From contig JACJYT010000006.1 in NCBI GenBank assembly GCA_020635975.1, positions 1-64,000 on the forward strand: a stretch of 64,000 bases of DNA. Reading direction: 5' to 3'. This document shows positions 1-8,257 of this stretch, one piece after another (within the stretch, counting starts at the first letter, position 1; the number at the start of each line of letters is the position of its first letter). Under the pieces are notes generated by a model. That model had not been told where the DNA came from and searched no databases. It saw nothing but the letters and a program-made list of their open reading frames with translations. This DNA comes from Chitinophagales bacterium. Its GTDB lineage: Bacteria; Bacteroidota; Bacteroidia; Chitinophagales; UBA8649. The translations under genes and the position numbers were made by a program.

Positions 1-582
1 ACACTATCCGATTTTTGCGATATAAAAGGAGGTAAGAGATTACCAAAAGGCAATGAATTGAATGATGAAAAAAATGGCAATCCTTATATCAAGGTTGCTG
101 ATATGACAAAGGATAAATTTATCGTTTTGAATGATTCAATTCAATATGTCACAACTGAAATACAGAAATCCATTTCAAGATATATTGTTCAACCAAGTGA
201 TATAATTATTTCAATTGTTGGAACCATTGGTTTAGTCAACATAGTTGACAGCACCTTGTTAAATGCTAATCTAACTGAAAACTGCTACAGATTAACCAAT
301 TTCAAAATGGTTCATTCAGACTATCTGTATTACTATTTAGTTTCTCCATTTGGCAAGAAGGAAATTGAATCAAGAACAGTAGGTGGAGTTCAAGCCAAGT
401 TACCAATGTATAATGTTCAATCATTACCTATTGTTTTACCAAAAATAGAAGTATTGCTAAAATTTGAAAAGGCTTTGAACCCGATAAATGAACTTCAAAA
501 TACTTTAACTAAGGAAAATCATAAGCTAACGGAACTGAAAGAGTTGTTGCTTTCTAAGTTGGCGAGAGTGGAGCAATGTTAA
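1..582 (+). CDS. hsdS: Type I restriction-modification specificity subunit HsdS (5'-truncated by window edge)
   Basis: The open frame runs from the first base of the window, so this is the C-terminal part (about 193 residues) of a longer protein; a TTG at 58 is internal. It shows a target-recognition-domain opening (GGKRLPKG, then YIKVADM), the usual PSDIIISIVGTIG strand, and a helical tail (LTKENHKLTELKELLLSKL) typical of the conserved spacer helices of HsdS. HsdS gives DNA sequence specificity to the HsdM2S methylase and the HsdR2M2S nuclease. Followed after 61 bp by the AbiE pair and then hsdR, so hsdM should lie upstream. Family call is firm; recognition site cannot be predicted. Confidence 0.9.
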   Translation, partial: TLSDFCDIKGGKRLPKGNELNDEKNGNPYIKVADMTKDKFIVLNDSIQYVTTEIQKSISRYIVQPSDIIISIVGTIGLVNIVDSTLLNANLTENCYRLTNFKMVHSDYLYYYLVSPFGKKEIESRTVGGVQAKLPMYNVQSLPIVLPKIEVLLKFEKALNPINELQNTLTKENHKLTELKELLLSKLARVEQC

Positions 583-614
583 ATGTCAAGTTTATAACAT
601 CAAAAACTTGACAT
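583..614. promoter_or_regulatory. Perfect inverted repeat, probable AbiEi operator
   Basis: Arms ATGTCAAGTTT (583-593) and AAACTTGACAT (604-614) are exact reverse complements of 11 bp separated by 10 bp. The right arm contains the TTG of the predicted -33 element. AbiEi antitoxins are known to repress their own promoter by binding inverted repeats, so an operator is the simplest reading. No T tract follows, which argues against a terminator for hsdS. Confidence 0.65.
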
Positions 615-639
615 GTTAAATAAAAAAGTACTACCTTTG
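608..639 (+). promoter_or_regulatory. Bacteroidota-type promoter for abiEi-abiEii-hsdR
   Basis: TTG (608-610), 21 bp, TACCTTTG (632-639) matches the Bacteroidota -33/-7 pattern. The abiEi ATG is only 4 bp downstream of the -7 box, so the transcript would be leaderless or nearly so. Confidence 0.65.
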
Positions 640-643
640 TAAA

Positions 644-1369
644 ATGAAAGTAGCAACGCAAATAAGAAATACCATTAAAAGCATACCCGAAAGTCAAGCT
701 TTTGGCTATGCCGAATTGGGTATTGCTCCAGCTGATTTTTTTACGGCAGCTAAGGCATTAGAACGCTTACAAAAAAAAGGGACGATAAAAAAAGTGTCAA
801 AAGGGGTGTTTTATATTCCACGCAAAACGGTATTTGGTGAATTAGGCCCCGACAGTAATAGTATTTTAGATAGGTACTTATTTGAAGGTGGTAAACGCGT
901 AGCGTATGAAACAGGTTTTTCGCTATACAATAGATTGGGATTGACTACGCAAATGGCTTTTAAAATAAAGCTAGCTACAAAAGGAAACCCAATCAAAATA
1001 AATATAGGTACGCTTAAAGTAAGTTCTGTAAAAAGTTATGTAGATGTTACTGACCAAAACTACCAGTTGTTGGGCTACTTGGATGCATTAAAAGATGTAA
1101 AAAGAATACCAGATTGTTCTGTTTCACAAGCAATAAAGCGAATGAGTTTTTTAATAAAAGATTTAACAACAAAAGAGAAAAAAGAAATCATTCAATATGC
1201 ATTATTCTATCCAGCTAGAGTAAGGGCATTGCTTGGAGCTATTTTAGAAAATCTGAATTTTAAACTTAATCTGGTTGCTTTAAAAAATAGCCTTAACCCA
1301 TTGACGAAAGTAAAATTGAGCATAAAAGAAACAGAACTGCCAACTATCAAAAACTGGAATATTGAATGA
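644..1369 (+). CDS. abiEi: AbiEi-family type IV antitoxin / autorepressor (DUF6088-like)
   Basis: 241 residues with an N-terminal winged-helix region (roughly 1-60; FFTAAKALERLQKKGTIKKV then SKGVFYIPRKT) followed by an AbiEi-like C-terminal domain starting near VAYETGFSLYNRLGL. In the AbiE family this protein neutralises the nucleotidyltransferase toxin and represses the operon. It overlaps the toxin gene by 4 bp (ATGA), the usual arrangement. The start follows a strong promoter and an 11-bp inverted repeat. Its position between hsdS and hsdR is unusual and places hsdR downstream of an autoregulated promoter. Confidence in family is high; antitoxin activity here is inferred from the pair. Confidence 0.85.
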   Translation: MKVATQIRNTIKSIPESQAFGYAELGIAPADFFTAAKALERLQKKGTIKKVSKGVFYIPRKTVFGELGPDSNSILDRYLFEGGKRVAYETGFSLYNRLGLTTQMAFKIKLATKGNPIKINIGTLKVSSVKSYVDVTDQNYQLLGYLDALKDVKRIPDCSVSQAIKRMSFLIKDLTTKEKKEIIQYALFYPARVRALLGAILENLNFKLNLVALKNSLNPLTKVKLSIKETELPTIKNWNIE

Positions 1370-2310
1370 TTCTACACAAAGATGATATCATTTTTAAAGA
1401 TTTGTTACATAGTACTTCTTTGCGTTTCAAGATCCCATTGCCTTTTGTAGAAAAAGATTACTGGATAACATTGGTGTTAAGCCGATTGGCGAAAAGTAAA
1501 TACCTTGACGAATCCGTTTTCAAAGGAGGTACATCGTTATCAAAAGGATACAATCTGATAGAACGATTTTCTGAAGATGTAGATATTGCCATCATCAACG
1601 ACAAGGGTAAAACAGGTAATGAAATTAAAACCATCATCCGCACCATTGAAAAAGAAATCACACCTGATTTAAAAGAGTTGCAATTGGAGGGTGTAACCAG
1701 TAAAGGTTCAAGATTCAGAAAATCTGTATTTGAATACATTCCAACTGAAAAAGACAATGCCAACAATAAACTTATTGTCGAAATAAACTCGTTTGCCAAT
1801 CCTTTCCCTTATCAACGACTTAGCATACAGAGTATGGTGTTTGACTTTTTGATGCAAACAAGCAATGAAAAATACATTAAGCAATACCATCTCCAACCTT
1901 TTGAAGTAAACGTATTGAGCAAAGAACAAACCTTGTTGGAAAAAATGGTGTCCTTAATTCGATTCTCGTTTAAGGAAAATACTATTGAAAGTATTTCAGA
2001 AAAGATAAGACACTTTTACGATTTGTATTATTTAATGCAGAATCCCGAATGTGCAGAATTTGTGGCGTCAGATGCGTTCAAGAAACAATTTGATGCCATT
2101 CTTAGTCACGATAGAGAAATGCTTGAAGAACCGAAAGATTGGCAAACTAAATCAATTTCGGAATCTCCTTTGGTAATTGATTTTTCAACATTATGGAAGC
2201 AACTTAAAGAAAAGTATCAAACTGAACTTTCCGCATTGGCATACAGACCAGTACCTAATGAAAATGATGTGGCAAAATGTTTTGTAGAATTAATAAAGAG
2301 AATTGAATGA
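1366..2310 (+). CDS. abiEii: AbiEii/AbiGii-family nucleotidyltransferase toxin
   Basis: 314 residues. The catalytic signature is visible: FKGGTSLSKGY near residue 52, then RFSEDVDIAI about 15 residues later, the GG(T)S...D-x-D pattern of DUF1814/MenT-like nucleotidyltransferases. A conserved lysine-containing stretch follows around LSKEQTLLEKM. Toxins of this family transfer nucleotides to cellular targets (tRNA for MenT relatives) and cause growth arrest or abortive infection. ATGA overlaps on both sides couple its translation to the antitoxin upstream and hsdR downstream. Active residues look intact, so it is probably functional. Confidence 0.88.
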   Translation: MILHKDDIIFKDLLHSTSLRFKIPLPFVEKDYWITLVLSRLAKSKYLDESVFKGGTSLSKGYNLIERFSEDVDIAIINDKGKTGNEIKTIIRTIEKEITPDLKELQLEGVTSKGSRFRKSVFEYIPTEKDNANNKLIVEINSFANPFPYQRLSIQSMVFDFLMQTSNEKYIKQYHLQPFEVNVLSKEQTLLEKMVSLIRFSFKENTIESISEKIRHFYDLYYLMQNPECAEFVASDAFKKQFDAILSHDREMLEEPKDWQTKSISESPLVIDFSTLWKQLKEKYQTELSALAYRPVPNENDVAKCFVELIKRIE

Positions 2311-5300
2311 AATTCACCGAAGCACAATTAGAAAAGGCGTTTGCCGAGTTGTTGGGGCAGGAAGGTTTTCCCCACCATTTGGGCATTAGCATTGGCCGTA
2401 AGCCAGAGGAAGTATTGATTGAAGAAGATTTGAGAAATTTCCTGTTAACCCAATACGCAATACAAGGCATTACGGCAAACGAAGTCAATACTATTATTCT
2501 TCAACTTAAATCCCTTTCCGCTTCCGACCTATACGAGAGCAACAAAACCTTTTTGCGGATGCTTTCAGATGGCATCATCTTAAAACGAGAAGATAGAAGC
2601 CAAAAAGACATCTACATTCAGCTCATCAATTACGCAGGACTCAACAAACACCGCCAACCCGAAGAAGGCGAAGTAATTTCAATAGCAGCAGAGGACGAAA
2701 GCCCATATTTAGCAGACACCAATATCTATAAGTTTGTCAATCAATTAGAGATTTTGGGTTCAGAAAAACGCATTCCAGATGGTATTGTGTACATCAACGG
2801 TTTGCCTTTGGTGGTTTTTGAATTCAAATCTGCCATACGAGAAGAAGCCACCATTTATGATGCCTTCAAGCAATTAACCGTTCGCTACCGCAGAGACATT
2901 CCCGAATTGTTTAAATACAATGCTTTTTGCGTGATCAGTGATGGTGTAAACAACAAAGCAGGCTCATTCTTTGCCCCTTATGAGTTTTTCTATGCATGGA
3001 GACGTGTGGCAGGTTTAGCTAAAGATGTGGACGGCATTGATTCAATGTTTACGCTCATTCAGGGAATGTTTAATAAAAACCGATTGCGAGACATCATCCG
3101 CAACTTTATTTACATTCCCGACAACAGCAAGAAAGAGGAAAAAATCGTGTGTCGATACCCGCAGTATTACGCGGCAAGGACATTATATGATAACATCCAA
3201 AAAGCCCAAAAGCCTAATGGAGACGGGAAAGGCGGAACATACTTCGGAGCCACAGGTTGCGGAAAGAGCTTCACAATGCTTTATCTCACAAGATTGTTGA
3301 TGAAAAGCGAATACTTTGAAAGTCCAACCATTGTATTGATAACCGATAGAACTGATTTAGATTCTCAACTCGCAGAGCAGTTTGTAAACGCCAAAAAATT
3401 CTTGGGCGATAACAATGTAGAAAGTGTAGAAAGCAGAGCCGATTTAAGAGTCAAATTGCAAGGCAGACAAAGCGGTGGCGTTTTCTTAACCACCATTCAC
3501 AAGTTTACAGAAGATACCGAATTGCTTACAGAAAGAAGCAATGTAATTTGTATTTCAGACGAAGCCCACAGAAGCCAGGTGAACCTTGACCAAAAAGTAA
3601 AGGTTACCGAAAAAGGCGTGACCAAATCTTTTGGCTTTGCCAAATATCTGCACGATTCTTTACCGAATGCCACCTATGTTGGCTTTACAGGAACACCCAT
3701 AGACGCAACGCTTGATGTTTTTGGTAAAGTAGTAGATGCCTACACAATGACTGAATCTGTAAAAGATGAAATCACGGTAAGAATTGTGTATGAAGGCAGA
3801 GCTGCAAAAGTCGCGTTGAAAAATAACGAATTAGAGAAAATAGAGCAGTATTATGAAGAAGCGGCAGAGTTGGGTTCAAACGAATACCAAATTGAAAAGA
3901 GCAAGCAGGAAACCGCCAATGTGTACGCCATTTTGGGAGACCCAGACCGTTTGCGAGCCGTGGCAGAAGATTTTGTAAACCATTATGAAAACAGAATTTC
4001 TGAAGGTGCTACCGTAAAAGGAAAAGCAATGTTTGTGAGCAGTAGCCGAGAGATTGCTTATGAGTTGTACAAAAACATTATTAAACTCAGACCCGAATGG
4101 GCAGAAATACGAGCAGCTGAAGAAGGTGTAGAACTCACCGACAAAGACAAGCGAGAATTAAAGCCTATTGAACATATTAAAATGGTAATGACCAGAGGGC
4201 AAGACGACATCAAAGAATTGTATGACTTGTTAGGAACAAAAGACGATAGAAAAGAACTTGACCGCCAATTCAAAAACCCGAAATCCAATTTCAAAATTGC
4301 CATAGTGGTGGACATGTGGCTCACAGGTTTTGACGTGCCTTTCTTGGATTCCATTTACATTGACAAGCCCATACAGCAACATAATTTAATTCAGACCATT
4401 TCGAGAGTAAATCGGAAGTTTGAAGGCAAAAACAAAGGTTTAGTTGTCGATTACATTGGCATCAAGAAAGCTATGAATATGGCCCTTGCCAAATACAACA
4501 AAGGAGATGAAGACAATTTTGAAGACATAGACCAATCCTTGGTTGTTGTAAAAGACCACTTGGATTTATTGGCTAAACTGATGCACCAATTTAATAATAC
4601 CAAGTATTTCAAAGGCAGCACCATTGAGCAACTCAACACCCTGAATATGGCGGCTGAATTTGTGCAACAGACCAAAGAAATTGAAACCCGATTTATGGGT
4701 TTAGTTAAGCGACTAAAAGCCGCTTATGATATTTGTGCAGGAAGTGAAAAACTCACCCAAAATGAAAGAGATTACACCCATTTTTATTTAGCCATTCGCT
4801 CCATTGTTTTCAAACTCACCAAAGGTAATGCACCCGACACGGCACAAATGAATGCTAGAGTGCGGGAAATGATAAAAGATGCCTTGCAAAGCGATGGTGT
4901 AGAAGAAATCTTCAAACTCGGAGAAGAAGGCGAAACCGAGCAGGACATTTTTGATGAAGATTATTTGGCTAAGATTGACAAAATCAAATTGCCGAATACC
5001 AAAATAAAATTGCTTCAACAGCTATTAGCAAAAGTAATTAGTGAAATCAAAAAAGTAAATCGTGTAAAAGGAATTGATTTTACTAAAAAGATGCAAGCAT
5101 TGGTTGAACGATATAATGACCGTGATGCAAACGATATTTTGAGAAGTGAAGTGTACGAAGAAATGGCAAGTGCCTTGACAGATTTAATTTGGGAAGTTCA
5201 CAAAGAATTTTCGGCAGGTGACGCTTTAGGCATTGACTTTGAGGAAAAAGCATTTTACGACATCTTGAAAGAACTCTGTGTAAAATATGACTTCAAATAT

Positions 5301-5522
5301 CCAGACGAAAAAATGATTGACCTTGCAAAAGCCGTTAAAGACTTGGTTGACGGACAAGCCAAATTCCCCGATTGGAACAAACGAGAGGACATCAAATCGG
5401 CCTTAAAAGTTGGACTTATTCTCTTACTTGACGAGTTTGGATATCCACCAGTGGAGAGAGACGAAGTATATGTAGAGATTTTTGAACAAGCTGAAAACTT
5501 TAAGAAAAACCAAAGCAAATGA
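2307..5522 (+). CDS. hsdR: Type I restriction endonuclease subunit R
   Basis: 1071 residues, normal length for HsdR. N-terminal PD-(D/E)xK nuclease: IPDGIVYINGL followed by VVFEFKSA near residue 168. SF2 translocase motor: GATGCGKS (about residue 314), the ISDEAHRSQ motif II (about 417), VGFTGTPID motif III, and motifs V/VI in WLTGFDVP and QTISRVNR. C-terminal helical region binds the methylase. It cleaves unmodified DNA after ATP-driven translocation. Start codon overlaps the abiEii stop by 4 bp, so it is likely translated from the TA transcript. No frameshift or missing motif is seen. Confidence 0.95.
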   Translation: MKFTEAQLEKAFAELLGQEGFPHHLGISIGRKPEEVLIEEDLRNFLLTQYAIQGITANEVNTIILQLKSLSASDLYESNKTFLRMLSDGIILKREDRSQKDIYIQLINYAGLNKHRQPEEGEVISIAAEDESPYLADTNIYKFVNQLEILGSEKRIPDGIVYINGLPLVVFEFKSAIREEATIYDAFKQLTVRYRRDIPELFKYNAFCVISDGVNNKAGSFFAPYEFFYAWRRVAGLAKDVDGIDSMFTLIQGMFNKNRLRDIIRNFIYIPDNSKKEEKIVCRYPQYYAARTLYDNIQKAQKPNGDGKGGTYFGATGCGKSFTMLYLTRLLMKSEYFESPTIVLITDRTDLDSQLAEQFVNAKKFLGDNNVESVESRADLRVKLQGRQSGGVFLTTIHKFTEDTELLTERSNVICISDEAHRSQVNLDQKVKVTEKGVTKSFGFAKYLHDSLPNATYVGFTGTPIDATLDVFGKVVDAYTMTESVKDEITVRIVYEGRAAKVALKNNELEKIEQYYEEAAELGSNEYQIEKSKQETANVYAILGDPDRLRAVAEDFVNHYENRISEGATVKGKAMFVSSSREIAYELYKNIIKLRPEWAEIRAAEEGVELTDKDKRELKPIEHIKMVMTRGQDDIKELYDLLGTKDDRKELDRQFKNPKSNFKIAIVVDMWLTGFDVPFLDSIYIDKPIQQHNLIQTISRVNRKFEGKNKGLVVDYIGIKKAMNMALAKYNKGDEDNFEDIDQSLVVVKDHLDLLAKLMHQFNNTKYFKGSTIEQLNTLNMAAEFVQQTKEIETRFMGLVKRLKAAYDICAGSEKLTQNERDYTHFYLAIRSIVFKLTKGNAPDTAQMNARVREMIKDALQSDGVEEIFKLGEEGETEQDIFDEDYLAKIDKIKLPNTKIKLLQQLLAKVISEIKKVNRVKGIDFTKKMQALVERYNDRDANDILRSEVYEEMASALTDLIWEVHKEFSAGDALGIDFEEKAFYDILKELCVKYDFKYPDEKMIDLAKAVKDLVDGQAKFPDWNKREDIKSALKVGLILLLDEFGYPPVERDEVYVEIFEQAENFKKNQSK

Positions 5523-5826
5523 CTTAATGCAACAACTATGCACAACTCTCCTTAGCATGAGCAAAGCGGGTGCTGAGGAGTGAAGACTTTTGTAGCTTTC
5601 AGCTACTTTCAACGCAAGCTATTCTTAGATAATACTTCTAATAGTCCTAACATTCCTGCAAAATTAAAATGCTATCGGGAGTTTCTCTCGACATCTACAA
5701 TGTTCGTAGCCCTCACTACGAACTACTACAAAACATAGATAGAATGTACCTTGCTTAGAATTGCATCTGCATAAAATGTCAGAAGTAAGCTTCTGACAGC
5801 ACGAAAAACAGCAATACTTTTCTCGC
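5523..5826. other. Intergenic region with several small hairpins
   Basis: No credible ORF. Perfect hairpins: GTAGCT/AGCTAC around 5590-5604; GTTCGTAG/CTACGAAC at 5702-5723; TGTCAGAAG/CTTCTGACA at 5777-5798 (9-bp stem, 4-nt loop). None has a T tract in the plus direction. The last could terminate or attenuate transcripts from either side of this convergent junction. Confidence 0.5.
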
Positions 5827-6555
5827 TTATTTATTCCTCACATAAATCAACTTGAACTTGGTATTGCTTTGGTCTCTTTTTTCAATTTCAAATTGCGGTA
5901 GGGATTCGAACAAGGGAGTTAATTTTTCAAAACCAAAATTTCTTGAATCGAAGTTGGCTTGCTTTTTAAGCAATAAAGAACCCACATCGCCTAAAAAAGC
6001 CCAACCGTCCTCGTCGGCAACATCGCTTACCGAAGTTTTTAAGAACTGGATCACCTTTGGTGTTACTTTATCCAAGTTCGCCTTCTTCGTCTTTTCTTTT
6101 GGTCCATCGCCTTCTTCGTCGGAAGCCAATATTTCTAAATAAATAAACTTATCGCAGGCAACGATAAATGGATCTGGAGTTTTCTTCTCTCCTATGCCTA
6201 TTACTCGTAAACCCGATTCTCTAAGTCGTGTGGCTAATTTCGTAAAATCACTATCGGAAGATACCAAGCAAAAGCCATCTACTTTATTCGAATAGAGTAT
6301 ATCCATGGCATCTATTATCATGGCAGAATCGGTAGCATTCTTACCCGTAGTATAAGCGTATTGTTGTATGGGGTTAATTGCATTTTCTAACAAGACTTCT
6401 TTCCATTTGCCTAAGTGAGGCTTGGTCCAATCGCCATAAATTCTCTTAATTGTGGGGGTGCCGTATTTGGCAATTTCCTGCATCATTTCTTTGATGTACT
6501 TGGCAGGAATATTATCGCCATCTATTAAAACGGCAAGTTTTATTTCTTTAATCAT
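5827..6555 (-). CDS. NYN (PIN-like) RNase domain protein with C-terminal OST-HTH/LOTUS domain
   Basis: 242 residues. Residues 1-140 are a NYN/LabA-type domain: AVLIDGDNI, IKRIYGDWT, NATDSAMIIDAMD and CLVSSDSDFTKLA supply the conserved acidic residues of the metal-dependent PIN-like fold. The C-terminal part (about 165-240; VIQFLKTSV, DGWAFLGDVGSLLLK, FGFEKLTPLFES) fits an OST-HTH (LOTUS) RNA-binding domain. The combination suggests RNA cleavage or processing; substrate unknown. A TATCTTTA -7-like box sits at 6562-6569 on the minus strand, 6 bp before the ATG. It ends 305 bp from the convergent hsdR. Confidence 0.82.
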   Translation of the reverse strand: MIKEIKLAVLIDGDNIPAKYIKEMMQEIAKYGTPTIKRIYGDWTKPHLGKWKEVLLENAINPIQQYAYTTGKNATDSAMIIDAMDILYSNKVDGFCLVSSDSDFTKLATRLRESGLRVIGIGEKKTPDPFIVACDKFIYLEILASDEEGDGPKEKTKKANLDKVTPKVIQFLKTSVSDVADEDGWAFLGDVGSLLLKKQANFDSRNFGFEKLTPLFESLPQFEIEKRDQSNTKFKLIYVRNK

Positions 6556-6671
6556 CTGACTTAAAGATACTAAAAAATTTTCGTTCTTACTTAAAATAGG
6601 GCAATTGTCTTATTGCCTAACTAGGGCATTCAGCGGAACTTTGAGCTATCATTAATCTAAAAAACTATATT

Positions 6672-7148
6672 ATGAACAACTTACGTTTAAACATCGTTTT
6701 ATTTGCTCTTCTCTTATTATTTGCGCCACTAAGTAGCTTTGCTCAAAAAGTAATTGAACCAGAAAGCATCACGCCAAAATTTTTAAAAGAAACTTTCGAA
6801 AATGCCTTTATCGAAGTTTTAGAAGTAGAAGATGAGTACATCAAAATTAAAGATTACCACAATTTTTATATCGATATCGATCCAAAAAAACGCTTCGTTA
6901 CCATTTCGGTAAGCTATGCTCTAGCACCAGATGCAAAACCAGATAATGTATTGAAATTTTTAAATGTAGTTAACAAGGATGTGGCGATGATAAAGGCCTA
7001 CACTAACGAAGATTATACTACAGTTTCTTATTATTACTATTTTTGGACCAATGGAGGCTTTACACAAAAATCTTTAGTAAGTTCTATCGGTATCATTAAG
7101 GCTGCACTAGATTTATGCATAGAGAAAGACACATTTGGTGTGCTCTAA
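6672..7148 (+). CDS. Secreted small protein, YbjN-like fold
   Basis: 158 residues with a clear signal peptide (hydrophobic core then SFAQ). The mature part alternates short helices and strands in a pattern reminiscent of YbjN/sensory-transduction-regulator domains (FLKETFENAFIEVLEVEDEYIKIKD, then YIDIDPKKRFVTISVSY). A GAACTTTG box at 6636-6643 with TTG 20 bp upstream could be its promoter. Function unknown; the fold assignment is by eye only. Confidence 0.6.
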   Translation: MNNLRLNIVLFALLLLFAPLSSFAQKVIEPESITPKFLKETFENAFIEVLEVEDEYIKIKDYHNFYIDIDPKKRFVTISVSYALAPDAKPDNVLKFLNVVNKDVAMIKAYTNEDYTTVSYYYYFWTNGGFTQKSLVSSIGIIKAALDLCIEKDTFGVL

Positions 7149-7210
7149 TTGCATATGTTTCGCTGAAACAATATCTTTAGTTTAATTTTTAATCTAAAAC
7201 ACTTGTCCCT

Positions 7211-8257
7211 ATGTATGCTAATCTTTTCAAAAGAATTTATCACTACATAGGGATTTGTGCTTTTGCCTTAGTCGGCATCCTCACTTTAAGCTCTAACGCC
7301 GCCCAACCCGGCATATACAACAGTGGTGGCACTAGCTTTAACCTGCTCTACGAGGAAGATAGCAGCAGCTACAATAAAATTCAAATGCAAGAAGAGTTGG
7401 TTCTCGTTCAACTCTATCCGGGTTTTGCCGTAGTAAAAGGCAATTATCAAATGCTCAATACGAGCAATGAAGAGCTTCATTTAAGAATGGGCTATCCCGT
7501 TAATGGCATTTACAATTCAACAAGCAGCATGGCGAGCGACTTTCAAATTGATAGTCTCTATGCCTTCGATATAAAGCTAAATGGCATCTATTTGGAAGAC
7601 AGTCTCCTAGATTTTAGTAGTTCTAACTACAACAACCTCAACTCGAATAACTGGCATATATGGGAACTGGATTTTAAAGCCAATGAAACGGCTCTAGTTG
7701 AAGTTCATTTTATTGTTGCCACCAACGATGCAAAAATTGTTCAAGGCTACAATAGCAGCAGACACAATGCCTTTATCTACTTGTTCGAATCTGGAAAAAC
7801 CTGGACAAAAAACATAGAAAAAGCACGCTTAGCAATTCAATTAATGGGCGGCGTACAACTAAAAGATATAGCAGGTTTAGCCAATTCTTTTCCTTTGAGT
7901 TATAATGAAAATTTCAAAATTCTCTACGGAGAAACGAGCCACTTCTCTCCCACCGAAAACGACAATTTCATCATTTCCTACTTAGAGCATGAGGAAAACT
8001 TCGACATGGAAGAAGTCATGAAAAACAAGGAAAACTATATTCAAGAAATAAGCAAGTTTCCCCTCGCTTCCATCGATTTTACCGAGCAAAACCAACAGGA
8101 GTTTGGCGACCCTTTTGAGGCAGAAAAGAGTCCCCTTTCTTTCTTAGCTAGCATCTTGATTTATTTGGCCATCCTCTCGCCTTTTATTCTTGGCTTCCTT
8201 GCTTTGCTCCTGGTATTTTTTATTCTTAGAAAGCTGCTAAAAAAGAACCATGTATAG
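7211..8257 (+). CDS. Exported membrane-anchored hypothetical protein
   Basis: 348 residues: an N-terminal signal or membrane segment (about 14-34), a mostly beta-rich extracytoplasmic region with many Ser/Asn/Tyr, and one C-terminal membrane helix (about 312-342) followed by a basic RKLLKKN tail. I do not recognise a family. It overlaps the downstream sensor kinase by 8 bp, so it may be part of the same operon and act with that sensor, for example as a periplasmic accessory. Confidence 0.7.
   Translation: MYANLFKRIYHYIGICAFALVGILTLSSNAAQPGIYNSGGTSFNLLYEEDSSSYNKIQMQEELVLVQLYPGFAVVKGNYQMLNTSNEELHLRMGYPVNGIYNSTSSMASDFQIDSLYAFDIKLNGIYLEDSLLDFSSSNYNNLNSNNWHIWELDFKANETALVEVHFIVATNDAKIVQGYNSSRHNAFIYLFESGKTWTKNIEKARLAIQLMGGVQLKDIAGLANSFPLSYNENFKILYGETSHFSPTENDNFIISYLEHEENFDMEEVMKNKENYIQEISKFPLASIDFTEQNQQEFGDPFEAEKSPLSFLASILIYLAILSPFILGFLALLLVFFILRKLLKKNHV

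Noticed and set aside
1..582. Complete hsdS starting at TTG 58
   Set aside because: The open frame continues through the window start with typical recognition-domain residues, so the gene is truncated by the edge.
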